Part shown: piece after piece, positions 29,669 to 37,400 of the stretch
Numbering within the stretch: the stretch's first letter is position 1
How the letters are laid out: each line of letters opens with the position of its first letter
Assembly: GCF_009754915.1 (NCBI RefSeq)
Contig: NZ_WPIK01000012.1
Location: forward strand, 62,001 to 126,000
Length of the DNA stretch: 64,000 nucleotides
Reading direction: 5' to 3'
Origin: Mucilaginibacter arboris
GTDB lineage: Bacteria; Bacteroidota; Bacteroidia; Sphingobacteriales; Sphingobacteriaceae
Notes under the pieces: generated by a model
Databases searched by the model: none
Told to the model about the DNA's origin: nothing
Seen by the model: the letters and a program-made list of their open reading frames with translations, nothing else
Translations under genes and position numbers: made by a program

Positions 29669-32600
29669 ATGGAAAAAACTAACTTATCCACCTACTCCTA
29701 CAAAAAAATATTTTTTTTCTTGTCCTTTCTGTCAATGCTGTTTTTACTGCATCAAAATGTGCAAGCGCAGTATTTCGGGCAAAATAAAGTAAGGTACAAA
29801 AACCTCAAGTTTAAGGTTTACAAAACGCCGCATTTTGAAATTTACTATTATCTAAAAAACGATAGCGTAATTAAACGTTTCGCACAGGAATCAGAGCTTT
29901 GGTACACAATTCACCAGCAGGTTTTCCAAGATACTTTCAGAAAAGCAAACCCCATTATTTTATATGCCGATCATCCTGATTTTGAACAAACAACCGCTAT
30001 TCAGGGAGAAATTGGGGTTGGAACAGGCGGTGTTACAGAAGGCTTGAAAAACCGGGTGGTAATGCCTTTAATGGAAACCAGCCAAACAACACGGCATGTA
30101 ATTGGGCACGAATTGGTGCATGCTTTTCAATATCATGCTTTGCTAGGCGATAATCCGGGAAATGGTAATGGTAATATTGGAAATTTGGGTAATCTGCCCT
30201 TATGGATGATTGAAGGTATGGCAGAATATCTTTCGCTGGGCAAAAAAGATGCTTACACTGCCATGTGGATGCGCGATGCTTATCTCAACAAAGATATCCC
30301 GACTTTAAAAGAATTAACAACCAGCAGCAAATACTTCCCATATCGTTACGGTGAGGCATTCTGGTCATTTGTTGGTTCTACTTATGGCGATTCTGTTATT
30401 GTACCTTTTTTTAGAAATACAGCTCGTTTTGGTTTGGATTATGGTATCCGCAGAACTTTTGGTTATGATGAAAAAACGCTATCCAGTTTGTGGAAAAACT
30501 CTATAGAAGCTACTTATAAACCTTATTTAAAAGATACGGTACAGGTTCCGGTTGGCGTAAGGGTAATTGATGACAAGAACAGTGGTAAAATGAATGTTGC
30601 CCCGGCTATCAGCCCGGATGGCAAGTATATTGCTTTTTTATCAGAAAAAAACCTGTTTACCGTTGATCTTTTCCTTGCTGATGCAAAAACTGGTCGGATC
30701 CTCAGAAAGCTCACCAGCAAAGTTTCAAACACACATATTGATGAATTTAATTTTATTGAATCTGCCGGAACCTGGTCGCCCGATGGGAAACGTTTTGCTT
30801 TCAGTGTTTTTAACGAAGGACGGAACAAGCTGATGATTGTGGACGTAAACAGCGGACATGTTTTACAGGAAACTTCGATGGGGAAAGCCAAACAGTTTAG
30901 TAATTTATCCTGGTCGCCAAACGGAAATGATATTGTATTTAATGCACTGGCAGAAGGACAAAGTGATTTATATCTCTATAATATTCCTTCTAAAAAAGTT
31001 ATCCAGCTTACTAACGATAAGTTTACAGATTATCAGCCAAGCTTTTCCCATGATGGTAAAAAAATAGTCTTTTCAAGTGACCGTACCACTTACGATCAAT
31101 CATTAACGCAAACTATTCCGTTTAATCTGGCTGTTTATGATCTGGCTACCAAAACCACAACCGACATTACAGTTTTTAATGGTGCAAATAATCTCAACCC
31201 AGCTTTTTCTTCTGATGATAAATACATCTACTTTTTAAGCAACCGCGATGGTTTCCGGAATATGTACCGTTATAATCTCGGTACTGCAACTACAGAACAG
31301 TTAACTAATTTATTTACTGGCATTTCTGGTATTACCGAGTTCTCTCCTGCTTTAAGTTTATCCGCTAATAATGATGTAATTTATTCGTATTACCGTGCAC
31401 AAAAATATGCTATTTACAATGCTAAGGCGGCTGATTTTAAACCTGTCCCGGTAGAAAACCAGTCCCTTAATTTTGATGCGGCTTTGCTTCCGCCGCCAAA
31501 ATCTGTTGGTGTTGACTTGATTAATACTAACCTGAACAATTTTCTGGCTTATCAGAAAATCCCTACAGATTCTATCCATAATATTCCTTTCCGCCCGCAG
31601 TTCAAACTGGATTATCTGTCAAGCAGCGGCGTTGGTGCAGGCGTAAGCCGTTTCGGCGCAGGGTTAGCAAGCGGGATACAGGGTTTATTTAGTGATATAG
31701 TTGGCCAAAACCAAATTTATGCAGGTGCAGCCGTAAACGGACAAATTTATGATTTTGGCGCACAGGTAGCTTATATCCGTCAGCGCGGACGCTGGAATTT
31801 TGGTGTTGGCGCTTCCCATATTCCTTATCAATATGCAACTTATCAGGAAGGTTTAAGTACCATTACACTAAACAACAAGCCAACGAGCGTTTACGAATCC
31901 CGCTATGATATTACCCGGACTTTTGAAGATGCTGTACAGGTTTTCACCTCTTATCCTTTTTCTAAAGTTTCCCGTATTGAGTTTGGGACCGGTGCTTCGC
32001 ATTATTATTACCGTGTAGATCGCTACAGCACGTATTACAATTATTCCACCATCAACAATGAAATTACACCAACTTCGGGTTTATATTCTGAGCATGAGAA
32101 GATCTCCCGGGACCAATACCGCCAGGAAACAGGGTATGACCTAAAGCCTTTTTCCTTGTTCCAGGTGAATACTGCTTTGGTTGGAGATAATTCTTATTTC
32201 GGTGTTGCCTCGCCTTTGGCTGGTTACCGTTACCGGATTGGAATTGAAGGTGATGTAGGCGATTACAAGTTTTTTGCCCCAACTATCGATCTTCGGAAAT
32301 ATGTGCGTACAAAACCTGTAACTTTTGCCGGCCGTATTTATGGTTATGGCCGTTTTGGCAACAGCAGTGAAGCTTTGTTCCCGTTGTTTATCGGTTATCC
32401 TTATTTAATTAGAGGTTATGAGGCCACCAGCTTTTATAATCATAATTCCAGGAATACAGGCAATTTCACCATCGATCAGTTGCAGGGAAGCCGTACCGCT
32501 GTAGTTAATTTTGAAGTAAGGTTACCATTTACCGGACCGGAAAGGCTTTCTCAAATCCAGTCTAAATTTCTGTTTTCAGAGCTAAACTTCTTTTTTGATG

Positions 32601-32878
32601 CTGGTTTGGCATGGAATGCAGGCGATAAAATTGCTTTCAAAAAAGAACCTGATGCAAACCAATATGAAGTTGATGCAAGCGGAAACCCAGTTTACGATAG
32701 GTTTGGACAATTGGTTTATCCGGCTGGTTATAATCGCGTTCCGGCTATGTCAACCGGTATTTCTTTGCGGATAAATATTTTTGGTGCTTTTGTGCTTGAA
32801 CCTTATTTAGCCATTCCTTTTCAACGAACAGATGTACAAAAACCTGTGCTGGGCTTAACATTTGCGCCAGGCTGGTAA
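29669..32878 (+). CDS. Secreted metalloprotease-like / beta-propeller / outer-membrane barrel protein
   Basis: 1069 residues in three parts. After a signal peptide (LFLLHQNVQAQ) comes a gluzincin-like domain with HELVH at 147-151 and a downstream WMIEGMAEYLS that supplies the third zinc ligand. Residues about 300-560 are TolB/WD40-like propeller blades (AISPDGKYIAFLSE, WSPDGKRFAF, WSPNGNDIVF). The last 400 residues resemble the Omp85/BamA-like surface barrel (AGVSRFGAGLASGIQG, YPYLIRGYE) and end in the aromatic-rich VLGLTFAPGW. Likely an outer-membrane protein with a periplasmic or surface peptidase module. The first base of a motif copy is the last base of its stop codon. Confidence 0.8.
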   Translation: MEKTNLSTYSYKKIFFFLSFLSMLFLLHQNVQAQYFGQNKVRYKNLKFKVYKTPHFEIYYYLKNDSVIKRFAQESELWYTIHQQVFQDTFRKANPIILYADHPDFEQTTAIQGEIGVGTGGVTEGLKNRVVMPLMETSQTTRHVIGHELVHAFQYHALLGDNPGNGNGNIGNLGNLPLWMIEGMAEYLSLGKKDAYTAMWMRDAYLNKDIPTLKELTTSSKYFPYRYGEAFWSFVGSTYGDSVIVPFFRNTARFGLDYGIRRTFGYDEKTLSSLWKNSIEATYKPYLKDTVQVPVGVRVIDDKNSGKMNVAPAISPDGKYIAFLSEKNLFTVDLFLADAKTGRILRKLTSKVSNTHIDEFNFIESAGTWSPDGKRFAFSVFNEGRNKLMIVDVNSGHVLQETSMGKAKQFSNLSWSPNGNDIVFNALAEGQSDLYLYNIPSKKVIQLTNDKFTDYQPSFSHDGKKIVFSSDRTTYDQSLTQTIPFNLAVYDLATKTTTDITVFNGANNLNPAFSSDDKYIYFLSNRDGFRNMYRYNLGTATTEQLTNLFTGISGITEFSPALSLSANNDVIYSYYRAQKYAIYNAKAADFKPVPVENQSLNFDAALLPPPKSVGVDLINTNLNNFLAYQKIPTDSIHNIPFRPQFKLDYLSSSGVGAGVSRFGAGLASGIQGLFSDIVGQNQIYAGAAVNGQIYDFGAQVAYIRQRGRWNFGVGASHIPYQYATYQEGLSTITLNNKPTSVYESRYDITRTFEDAVQVFTSYPFSKVSRIEFGTGASHYYYRVDRYSTYYNYSTINNEITPTSGLYSEHEKISRDQYRQETGYDLKPFSLFQVNTALVGDNSYFGVASPLAGYRYRIGIEGDVGDYKFFAPTIDLRKYVRTKPVTFAGRIYGYGRFGNSSEALFPLFIGYPYLIRGYEATSFYNHNSRNTGNFTIDQLQGSRTAVVNFEVRLPFTGPERLSQIQSKFLFSELNFFFDAGLAWNAGDKIAFKKEPDANQYEVDASGNPVYDRFGQLVYPAGYNRVPAMSTGISLRINIFGAFVLEPYLAIPFQRTDVQKPVLGLTFAPGW

Positions 32879-32889
32879 TGCTTCTTTTA
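32878..32889 (-). repeat. Single ATGCTTCTTTTA motif overlapping a stop codon
   Basis: Exact copy starting on the last base of the preceding TAA; the flank TGGCAT and A tract equals that at 1609. A near copy overlaps a stop codon the same way at 47381. Confidence 0.85.
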
Positions 32890-32897
32890 TGGCATAA

Positions 32898-32927
32898 AAA
32901 AAGCGGTTAAAATTTTAACCGCTTTTT
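32898..32927. terminator. Bidirectional terminator
   Basis: Perfect 15-bp palindrome, 32898-32912 and 32913-32927, with A and T runs at the ends. It can serve both the rightward giant and the leftward Pro/Glu-rich ORF. Confidence 0.8.
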
Positions 32928-32943
32928 GTGTAAAAATTAATTA

Positions 32944-33165
32944 TTAAAAACGTTGTATTTCTGAGGGAGAAGGCGTTCCGGGAAACTCGGGCTGAATAAT
33001 TGGGACCGGATTTTCTTCTGGAACTAAATCTGGTTCTGGCATTTCCGGTGATCGTAAAGGAGCCGGGTTTTCTGTAGGGATTTCTGGTTTAGGGTTCTCT
33101 TCCGGCAACTGGTCCGGTGTAACTTCCGGATCTGGTTCTGTATTATAAATTGATTTCGCGTTCAT
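32944..33165 (-). CDS. Pro/Glu-rich small protein
   Basis: 73 residues from ATG at 33165. About half the residues are Pro or Glu, in a loose repeat (LPEENPKPEIPTENPAP, VPEENPVPIIQPEFPG). No hydrophobic segment, probably disordered. It converges with the preceding giant on a shared terminator, and a motif copy sits one base before its start codon, so its upstream region has little room for a usual promoter. No family recognised; coding status is likely but not certain. Confidence 0.5.
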   Translation of the reverse strand: MNAKSIYNTEPDPEVTPDQLPEENPKPEIPTENPAPLRSPEMPEPDLVPEENPVPIIQPEFPGTPSPSEIQRF

Positions 33166-33166
33166 A

Positions 33167-33178
33167 ATGCTTCTTTTA
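33167..33178 (-). repeat. Single ATGCTTCTTTTA motif directly before a start codon
   Basis: Exact copy; on the reverse strand it reads TAAAAGAAGCAT and ends one base before the ATG of the Pro/Glu-rich ORF. Its purine-rich core AAAGAAG stands where a ribosome-binding site would be. Confidence 0.8.
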
Positions 33179-33256
33179 TCAGCATAAAACTGGTATAAAT
33201 GATAAATGTTTTCTGTTAAAACTTATCATCTTTACCCTTTCTACAATTTCATTTCT

Positions 33257-33706
33257 GTGAAAATTAAACAACAGCTTTACCAACTCTGCGCCGAACAGAT
33301 CTTATCCAGGATAAAAGATGCTGAAACGGCTATTGCAGAAGCCCGGAAAGCATCCGAAAATGACACTAAAAGCAGTGCCGGCGATAAATACGAAACCGGC
33401 AGGGCCATGATGCAGCAGGAAATCGACCTAAACTCGCGGCAGTTGTTAGAAGCAAGGAAATTACAAGCATTGCTACAACAAGTTAATGTGGATACAATTC
33501 ATACCGAAGCACAAGCCGGAAGTTTAGTAGAAACCGACCAGGAAAACTTTTATTTGGCTGTAAGTGCCGGTGCTTTGTTTATCGATGCAAAACGTTATTA
33601 TGCTATTTCTGTGGCTTCGCCGATTGGATTACAGCTAAAAGGCAAAAAAGCTGGAGAAATTTTTAAGCTGAATGGTAAGGAGTTTAAGATATTAAAGGTT
33701 ATGTGA
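33257..33706 (+). CDS. GreA/GreB C-terminal-like domain protein
   Basis: About 149 residues from GTG at 33257; an ATG at 33206 would add 17 unusual residues (YHLYPFYNF), so I prefer the GTG. The N-terminal half is a helical hairpin (ILSRIKDAETAIAEARKASE) followed by SSAGDKYETGRAMMQQEI, and the C-terminal half resembles the small beta domain of GreA/GreB (ASPIGLQLKGKKAGEIFKLN). A known Bacteroidota family, variously annotated. RNA-polymerase binding would be inference. It stands just upstream of a toxin-antitoxin pair but is separated by 64 bp. Confidence 0.7.
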   Translation: MKIKQQLYQLCAEQILSRIKDAETAIAEARKASENDTKSSAGDKYETGRAMMQQEIDLNSRQLLEARKLQALLQQVNVDTIHTEAQAGSLVETDQENFYLAVSAGALFIDAKRYYAISVASPIGLQLKGKKAGEIFKLNGKEFKILKVM

Positions 33707-33770
33707 GATTTTAAACAGTTAAGATCAAACCAAATTTTTTGCTAACTTAGAACAAACAAAATAAAAAGCG

Positions 33771-34001
33771 ATGTTGTACGGACAAGTAAGTATAGACCTT
33801 GAAGTTATGAGTGGTGCGCCGGTTTTTGCCGGTACAAGAGTTCCTATTCAAAATCTTTTTGATTATTTAGAAAGTGGTGAAGACTTGGCTGAATTTTTAG
33901 ACGATTTTCCATCAGTAACAAAGGAAGCAGCATTGGCAGTCCTGGAAATGGCAAAACGATCGATTACAACAGAAAAACTGCTCCATGAAAATTTTGCTTG
34001 A
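33771..34001 (+). CDS. DUF433 antitoxin (VapB45-like)
   Basis: 76 residues forming one DUF433 helix-turn-helix domain: SGAPVFAGTRVPIQNLFDYL, then LAEFLDDFPSVTKEAALAVL. Such proteins bind DNA and neutralise the DUF5615 protein encoded next to them. It overlaps the next gene by 17 bp, typical of antitoxin-first operons. Its own promoter should lie in the 64 bp upstream. Confidence 0.88.
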   Translation: MLYGQVSIDLEVMSGAPVFAGTRVPIQNLFDYLESGEDLAEFLDDFPSVTKEAALAVLEMAKRSITTEKLLHENFA

Positions 34002-34308
34002 TGAAAGTGTGCCTCGAAAGCTAAAATACGATTTTGAAGGCGAACATCAAGTTGTGACGGTAAGAGACATGGGTTGGTTAGGAAAAAAGAACGGTGAATT
34101 ACTTAAACTGTTGACAGAAAACCGTTTTGAACTATTTATAACTGTTGATCGAAATTTGCCTTATCAGCAAAATTTACAAAGGCTTCCGTTAACTATTATT
34201 GTTTTAAGGGCTAAAAACAACACAAGAGAAATGTTACAAAGGCTAGTACCAAAAATATTTATATGTATTTCAGAAGGCAATTTGCAAAATATTATAGAAA
34301 TATCTTAA
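33985..34308 (+). CDS. DUF5615 PIN-like toxin
   Basis: 107 residues. PIN-like fold of the DUF5615/Mut7-C type with acidic residues in KILLDESVPRKL (Asp6), VRDMGW (Asp28) and FITVDRNL (Asp55), fitting a metal-dependent RNase. Paired with the overlapping DUF433 gene it forms a predicted type II toxin-antitoxin module. Targets are unknown. The active-site acids are intact, so the toxin is probably functional. Confidence 0.86.
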   Translation: MKILLDESVPRKLKYDFEGEHQVVTVRDMGWLGKKNGELLKLLTENRFELFITVDRNLPYQQNLQRLPLTIIVLRAKNNTREMLQRLVPKIFICISEGNLQNIIEIS

Positions 34309-34364
34309 CTACCGGTTTTACAATTTTAGTAGGTTGCTAATTTTAGGTGATAAAAAAAGTATTT

Positions 34365-35534
34365 CTACTTCCGCTTAGATTTCTCCCAAGCCGCACTTTG
34401 TTCTCCGAATAAATACCTGAAAATTCCTGCCATAATGGCGTAATTCATCATACCAAAATAATATGGGATAAACAAAGCTTTGATCTTGATCTGCTGCTTT
34501 TCCATTAGCCAACCTAATAAAGCTAACGTGTAAAAAAGCACCTGAGCAGTTAAAATCAATTGGTAAATCAGCAAATGTGTTTGTGCAACGATGAAGAAAT
34601 TTAATATCAAAGAGGCAATCATTAAAAACGGAACAACCGTCCAACGTAAAACACGGTGGCTTATATACTGAAACGATAACAACGGTTGTTTAAACGGCAG
34701 CAATAAACTTTTAAGCCAGATGATGGATTGCAAACCACCTGCGGCAATTCTGATCTTTCTTTTTAGTTCTTCTTTAATATTTGCTGAGGAAGTTTCTGTG
34801 GCATAAGCTTCCGGCTCATAAACAATGCGATAACCTTTTTTGGCGATTAACATCGAAATCATGAAATCATCAATGATACTATCTGGATGAACAGCTTCGT
34901 ACAATACTGTTTTTACACTGAACAATTCTCCGGCTGCACCAACAACTGAGTTCAGTTCAGAGTCCCAGACTTTCAGTTTCGATTCGTACTTCCAGTAAAA
35001 ACCCTCTCCTGCTGTTGCATCTGATGTTTCATCAATCTGCACCCGTTTTTCTCCGGCCACTGCCCCTACTTTTGGATCAGCATAATGGCGGCAAAGTTTT
35101 ATCAGTGCATCCGGGTTTAAAAAAGTATTGGCATCTGTAAAAACCATCACTTCGGTTGTTACGGCTGCCACTGCCCGCTGTACGGCTGCAATTTTACCCT
35201 TCCTTTTTGCTACATGCATTAGTTTTATTTGCGGATAGTGGCTGATAATTTCCGGTGTTTTATCAGTAGAACCATCCGTAACAAACATAAAACGGATCTT
35301 ATCCGCAGGATAATTTAAAGCGAGCGTATTTTTAATTTTCTCCTCTATAAAATCCTCTTCATTATAAGCGGCAACAATAAGCGTACAACTTGGCAAAGCA
35401 TTTTCTACTCCAGCATTAATGCTTCTTTTACCGATAAAAAATTGGCGAAGCTTTACCAGAAAAAACAAAACCAAGCCGTATCCTACAAACGCATAAAAAA
35501 TAAGGAACAGGCTGAACCAGAAAAAGAAAATCAT
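34365..35534 (-). CDS. Membrane-bound family 2 glycosyltransferase
   Basis: 389 residues from ATG at 35534, whose ATGA overlaps the stop of the upstream glycosyltransferase; a longer frame to 35591 adds residues inside that gene and is unlikely. One N-terminal helix (IFFFWFSLFLIFYAFVGYGL), a GT-A domain (CTLIVAAYNEEDFIEEKI, VTDGSTDKT, FTDANTFLN, and GEKRVQ further on), and three C-terminal helices: the layout of processive, membrane-linked transferases. Probably builds an exported polysaccharide or lipid-linked glycan with its coupled partner. An exact motif copy at 35419 encodes GKRSI. Confidence 0.88.
   Translation of the reverse strand: MIFFFWFSLFLIFYAFVGYGLVLFFLVKLRQFFIGKRSINAGVENALPSCTLIVAAYNEEDFIEEKIKNTLALNYPADKIRFMFVTDGSTDKTPEIISHYPQIKLMHVAKRKGKIAAVQRAVAAVTTEVMVFTDANTFLNPDALIKLCRHYADPKVGAVAGEKRVQIDETSDATAGEGFYWKYESKLKVWDSELNSVVGAAGELFSVKTVLYEAVHPDSIIDDFMISMLIAKKGYRIVYEPEAYATETSSANIKEELKRKIRIAAGGLQSIIWLKSLLLPFKQPLLSFQYISHRVLRWTVVPFLMIASLILNFFIVAQTHLLIYQLILTAQVLFYTLALLGWLMEKQQIKIKALFIPYYFGMMNYAIMAGIFRYLFGEQSAAWEKSKRK
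35419..35430 (-). repeat. Exact ATGCTTCTTTTA motif inside a glycosyltransferase gene
   Basis: Encodes GKRSI just after the first membrane helix. The flank CCGAT then AAAAAAT keeps the bipartite half-site despite being coding. Confidence 0.8.
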
Positions 35535-36451
35535 TTCATCTCTGTTGGATAGCCTAAATATTGACTGCTGGTTGGGTTTGTAAAATTCCACCAGATGGAA
35601 CGGAACATAATACGAACGTAAGCTAAGTTGTTTTCGCGCAAATAAGCAATTAGGTTGCGCGGTGTTACCAGGAACAGAAAGTGCAGGTAAAAGATAACCT
35701 GCTTAAAAAATGGTGCATTGCGGCGGATGTACAACATGCGGTTCCGGTTCATAAAATAGGTTTTCAGCATACTGTTTTTACCTGTAGAAACTGATTCTTT
35801 ATGATAAATTACAGCCTGCGTATCTACCCAAATTTCGTAGCCGGCACGTTTAAAATGATCGCACCAGTCCAGTTCTTCATAATATAAAAAAAATTGTTCC
35901 GGCATTAAGCCTGCTTTTCTTAAAGCACATTTACGTACCATCATGGCAGCGCCATGAGCAAAGCCGGTTTTGCCTGTTAAATGGTCGTACTGGCCGTTAT
36001 CTTTTTCAAACTGACCAATGCACTCGTTACGCGCGCTGTAATAATTCATGCTGGTAAAGCCTGCATATTGTATCACATCGGGCGTATCAAAATATTTTAT
36101 TTTAGGGGAAATGATACCAATTTGCGGATGCTGCTCCAACTGGTTAGCTAAACGGCCAATTAAACCAGGCGTAACTTCTGTATCGTTATTGATGAGGAAA
36201 AGATAATCGCCTGTTGCTTCGCGGATACCTAAATTATTTCCTGCTGCAAAACCCAGGTTCTTTTCTGATCTTACAAAATGTACCCAGGGAAATTTAATCT
36301 TCCAGTTTGTGACAGGGTTTTGATCGCTTCCGTTATCAACCACAATCATTTGTATGGCTTGATAATCGTTTTTACTGATAACCGATTGCAGTAAAGCTTC
36401 GGTAACTTCAGGTTGGTTGTAATTTACAGTGATGACGGAAACAAGGTGCAT
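35531..36451 (-). CDS. Family 2 glycosyltransferase (rhamnosyltransferase-like)
   Basis: 306 residues, GT-A fold: VSVITVNYNQPEVTEALLQSV, MIVVDNGSDQNP, NLGFAAGNNLGI, LINNDTEVTPG (metal site), and FLYYEELDWCDHFKRAGYEI. This set is typical of WbbL-like transferases that add a sugar to a lipid-linked or cell-surface glycan. It is first in a two-gene operon with an ATGA overlap to the next transferase, so the two are probably made in equal amounts and act in one pathway. Preceded by the strong terminator of the PNPOx gene. Confidence 0.9.
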   Translation of the reverse strand: MHLVSVITVNYNQPEVTEALLQSVISKNDYQAIQMIVVDNGSDQNPVTNWKIKFPWVHFVRSEKNLGFAAGNNLGIREATGDYLFLINNDTEVTPGLIGRLANQLEQHPQIGIISPKIKYFDTPDVIQYAGFTSMNYYSARNECIGQFEKDNGQYDHLTGKTGFAHGAAMMVRKCALRKAGLMPEQFFLYYEELDWCDHFKRAGYEIWVDTQAVIYHKESVSTGKNSMLKTYFMNRNRMLYIRRNAPFFKQVIFYLHFLFLVTPRNLIAYLRENNLAYVRIMFRSIWWNFTNPTSSQYLGYPTEMK

Positions 36452-36457
36452 AAAAAA

Positions 36458-36499
36458 CGTATAAAGCTTCGTTTAAACAACTAAACGAAACTTTATACG
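36458..36499 (-). terminator. Terminator after the PNPOx-like gene
   Basis: Arms 36458-36475 (CGTATAAAGCTTCGTTTA) and 36482-36499 pair over 18 bp with one mismatch and a 6-base loop; on the reverse strand a TTTTTT run follows. Confidence 0.85.
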
Positions 36500-36553
36500 C
36501 CACAAAAAAATTTAGGTTGTTAAAAGACAGTTGTTTATACTGCTTTTATCATA

Positions 36554-37090
36554 TTAAACGTTGAGTTTACCTTCAACAGAATCATCAAAAGTTTTACCGA
36601 TAACCGAAGAAGCAGCTTGTTTAATAAAAGCAATAGCATCGCCGTGTTTGTTGTCCCAGTAATAAGCTTCTGCCGGTACTACTTTTATCACACTAATTCT
36701 TGGGTCGTCTTCGCCTTCTGTAAACCAGGCTTTCAAAATCGGGTCCCATAATTCTTTAATTTTGGCTTTGTCGTCGCTCATAAAAGCTTCGCCATAAATA
36801 TTTAAAAAACCGGAATGGTGGCTTTCCTGAAAAAACAAATGTACATGGTCGTCCTGTTTAATTTCAGAATCTTTATGACTGTCTTTACTACTTAAAAACC
36901 ACAAATTACCATCATCGTCCACTTTTTGTACCTGCATTGGCCGAACTGCCAGCGGCGAACCTGTTTTAATATTCGTACAGAAAAAGCAGGTTTGTGCACC
37001 TTCTGCAATTTCTTTCATCTTTTTTAACGCTTCTGTTCCGGCAAGGCTTTTTAAATTATCTTCCGGCTGATTTGAATTGATGCTATCCAT
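36554..37090 (-). CDS. PNPOx-fold (general stress protein 26-like) protein
   Basis: 178 residues with the flavin-binding split-barrel: AQTCFFCTNIKTGSPLAVRP, then VDDDGNLWFLSSKDSHKDSE, VHLFFQESHHSGFLNIYGEA and EAYYWDNKHGDA. Members of this branch often bind FMN or FAD and are stress-induced; a real pyridoxamine-phosphate oxidase is about 210-220 residues, so enzymatic identity is doubtful. No signal peptide. Monocistronic, ended by its own hairpin. Confidence 0.85.
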   Translation of the reverse strand: MDSINSNQPEDNLKSLAGTEALKKMKEIAEGAQTCFFCTNIKTGSPLAVRPMQVQKVDDDGNLWFLSSKDSHKDSEIKQDDHVHLFFQESHHSGFLNIYGEAFMSDDKAKIKELWDPILKAWFTEGEDDPRISVIKVVPAEAYYWDNKHGDAIAFIKQAASSVIGKTFDDSVEGKLNV

Positions 37091-37176
37091 ATTTATGTTT
37101 TGATTAGTAATTATGGTAACAGGTTTTTACAAAAGCTGTTTGAATATAATTTGCTCGTTTATCGTTTTTTAGTTGA

Positions 37177-37188
37177 TAAAAGAAGCAT
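37177..37188 (+). repeat. Single TAAAAGAAGCAT motif
   Basis: Exact copy with the upstream T tract and AGTTGA flank, in a 310-bp gap that also holds another palindromic repeat (37197) and the GH43 terminator. Confidence 0.85.
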
Positions 37189-37196
37189 TGCTCCTA

Positions 37197-37280
37197 TTGT
37201 CATTTCTCCCTGCGGTCGAAGTCTTATTTCAATAATATTTTCCCTTTGATTAAGATTTCTCCCTACGGCCGGAATGACAA
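37197..37280. repeat. 84-bp element with inverted ends, second repeat family
   Basis: Ends TTGTCATTTC (37197-37206) and GGAATGACAA (37271-37280) are inverted. Inside are two direct copies of ATTTCTCCCTRCGGYCG (37202 and 37255). Similar strings are scattered in intergenic regions of related genomes as far as I recall, so this is probably one member of a small palindromic repeat family. Nothing codes here. Confidence 0.6.
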
Positions 37281-37324
37281 AATAATGGTAAAAATTCCTC
37301 CAATTCTCTTAACGACAGCTTATA

Positions 37325-37336
37325 ATGCTTCTTTTA
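37325..37336 (-). repeat. Single ATGCTTCTTTTA motif
   Basis: Exact copy with CCGGC and A-tract flank, eleven bases from the GH43 terminator stem. Confidence 0.85.
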
Positions 37337-37346
37337 CCGGCAAAAA

Positions 37347-37378
37347 AAATGCGCCTTCATTTTTATAAAGGCACATTT
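37347..37378 (-). terminator. Terminator after the GH43 gene
   Basis: AAATGCGCCTT (37347-37357) pairs with AAGGCACATTT (37368-37378); on the reverse strand a run of T follows. Confidence 0.75.
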
Positions 37379-37400
37379 GATATTGGTTTAGGTTGAAGAA

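Noticed and set aside
35534-35591. Longer start for the second coupled glycosyltransferase at 35591
   Set aside because: It would overlap the upstream gene by 61 bp; the ATGA overlap at 35534 is the natural start.
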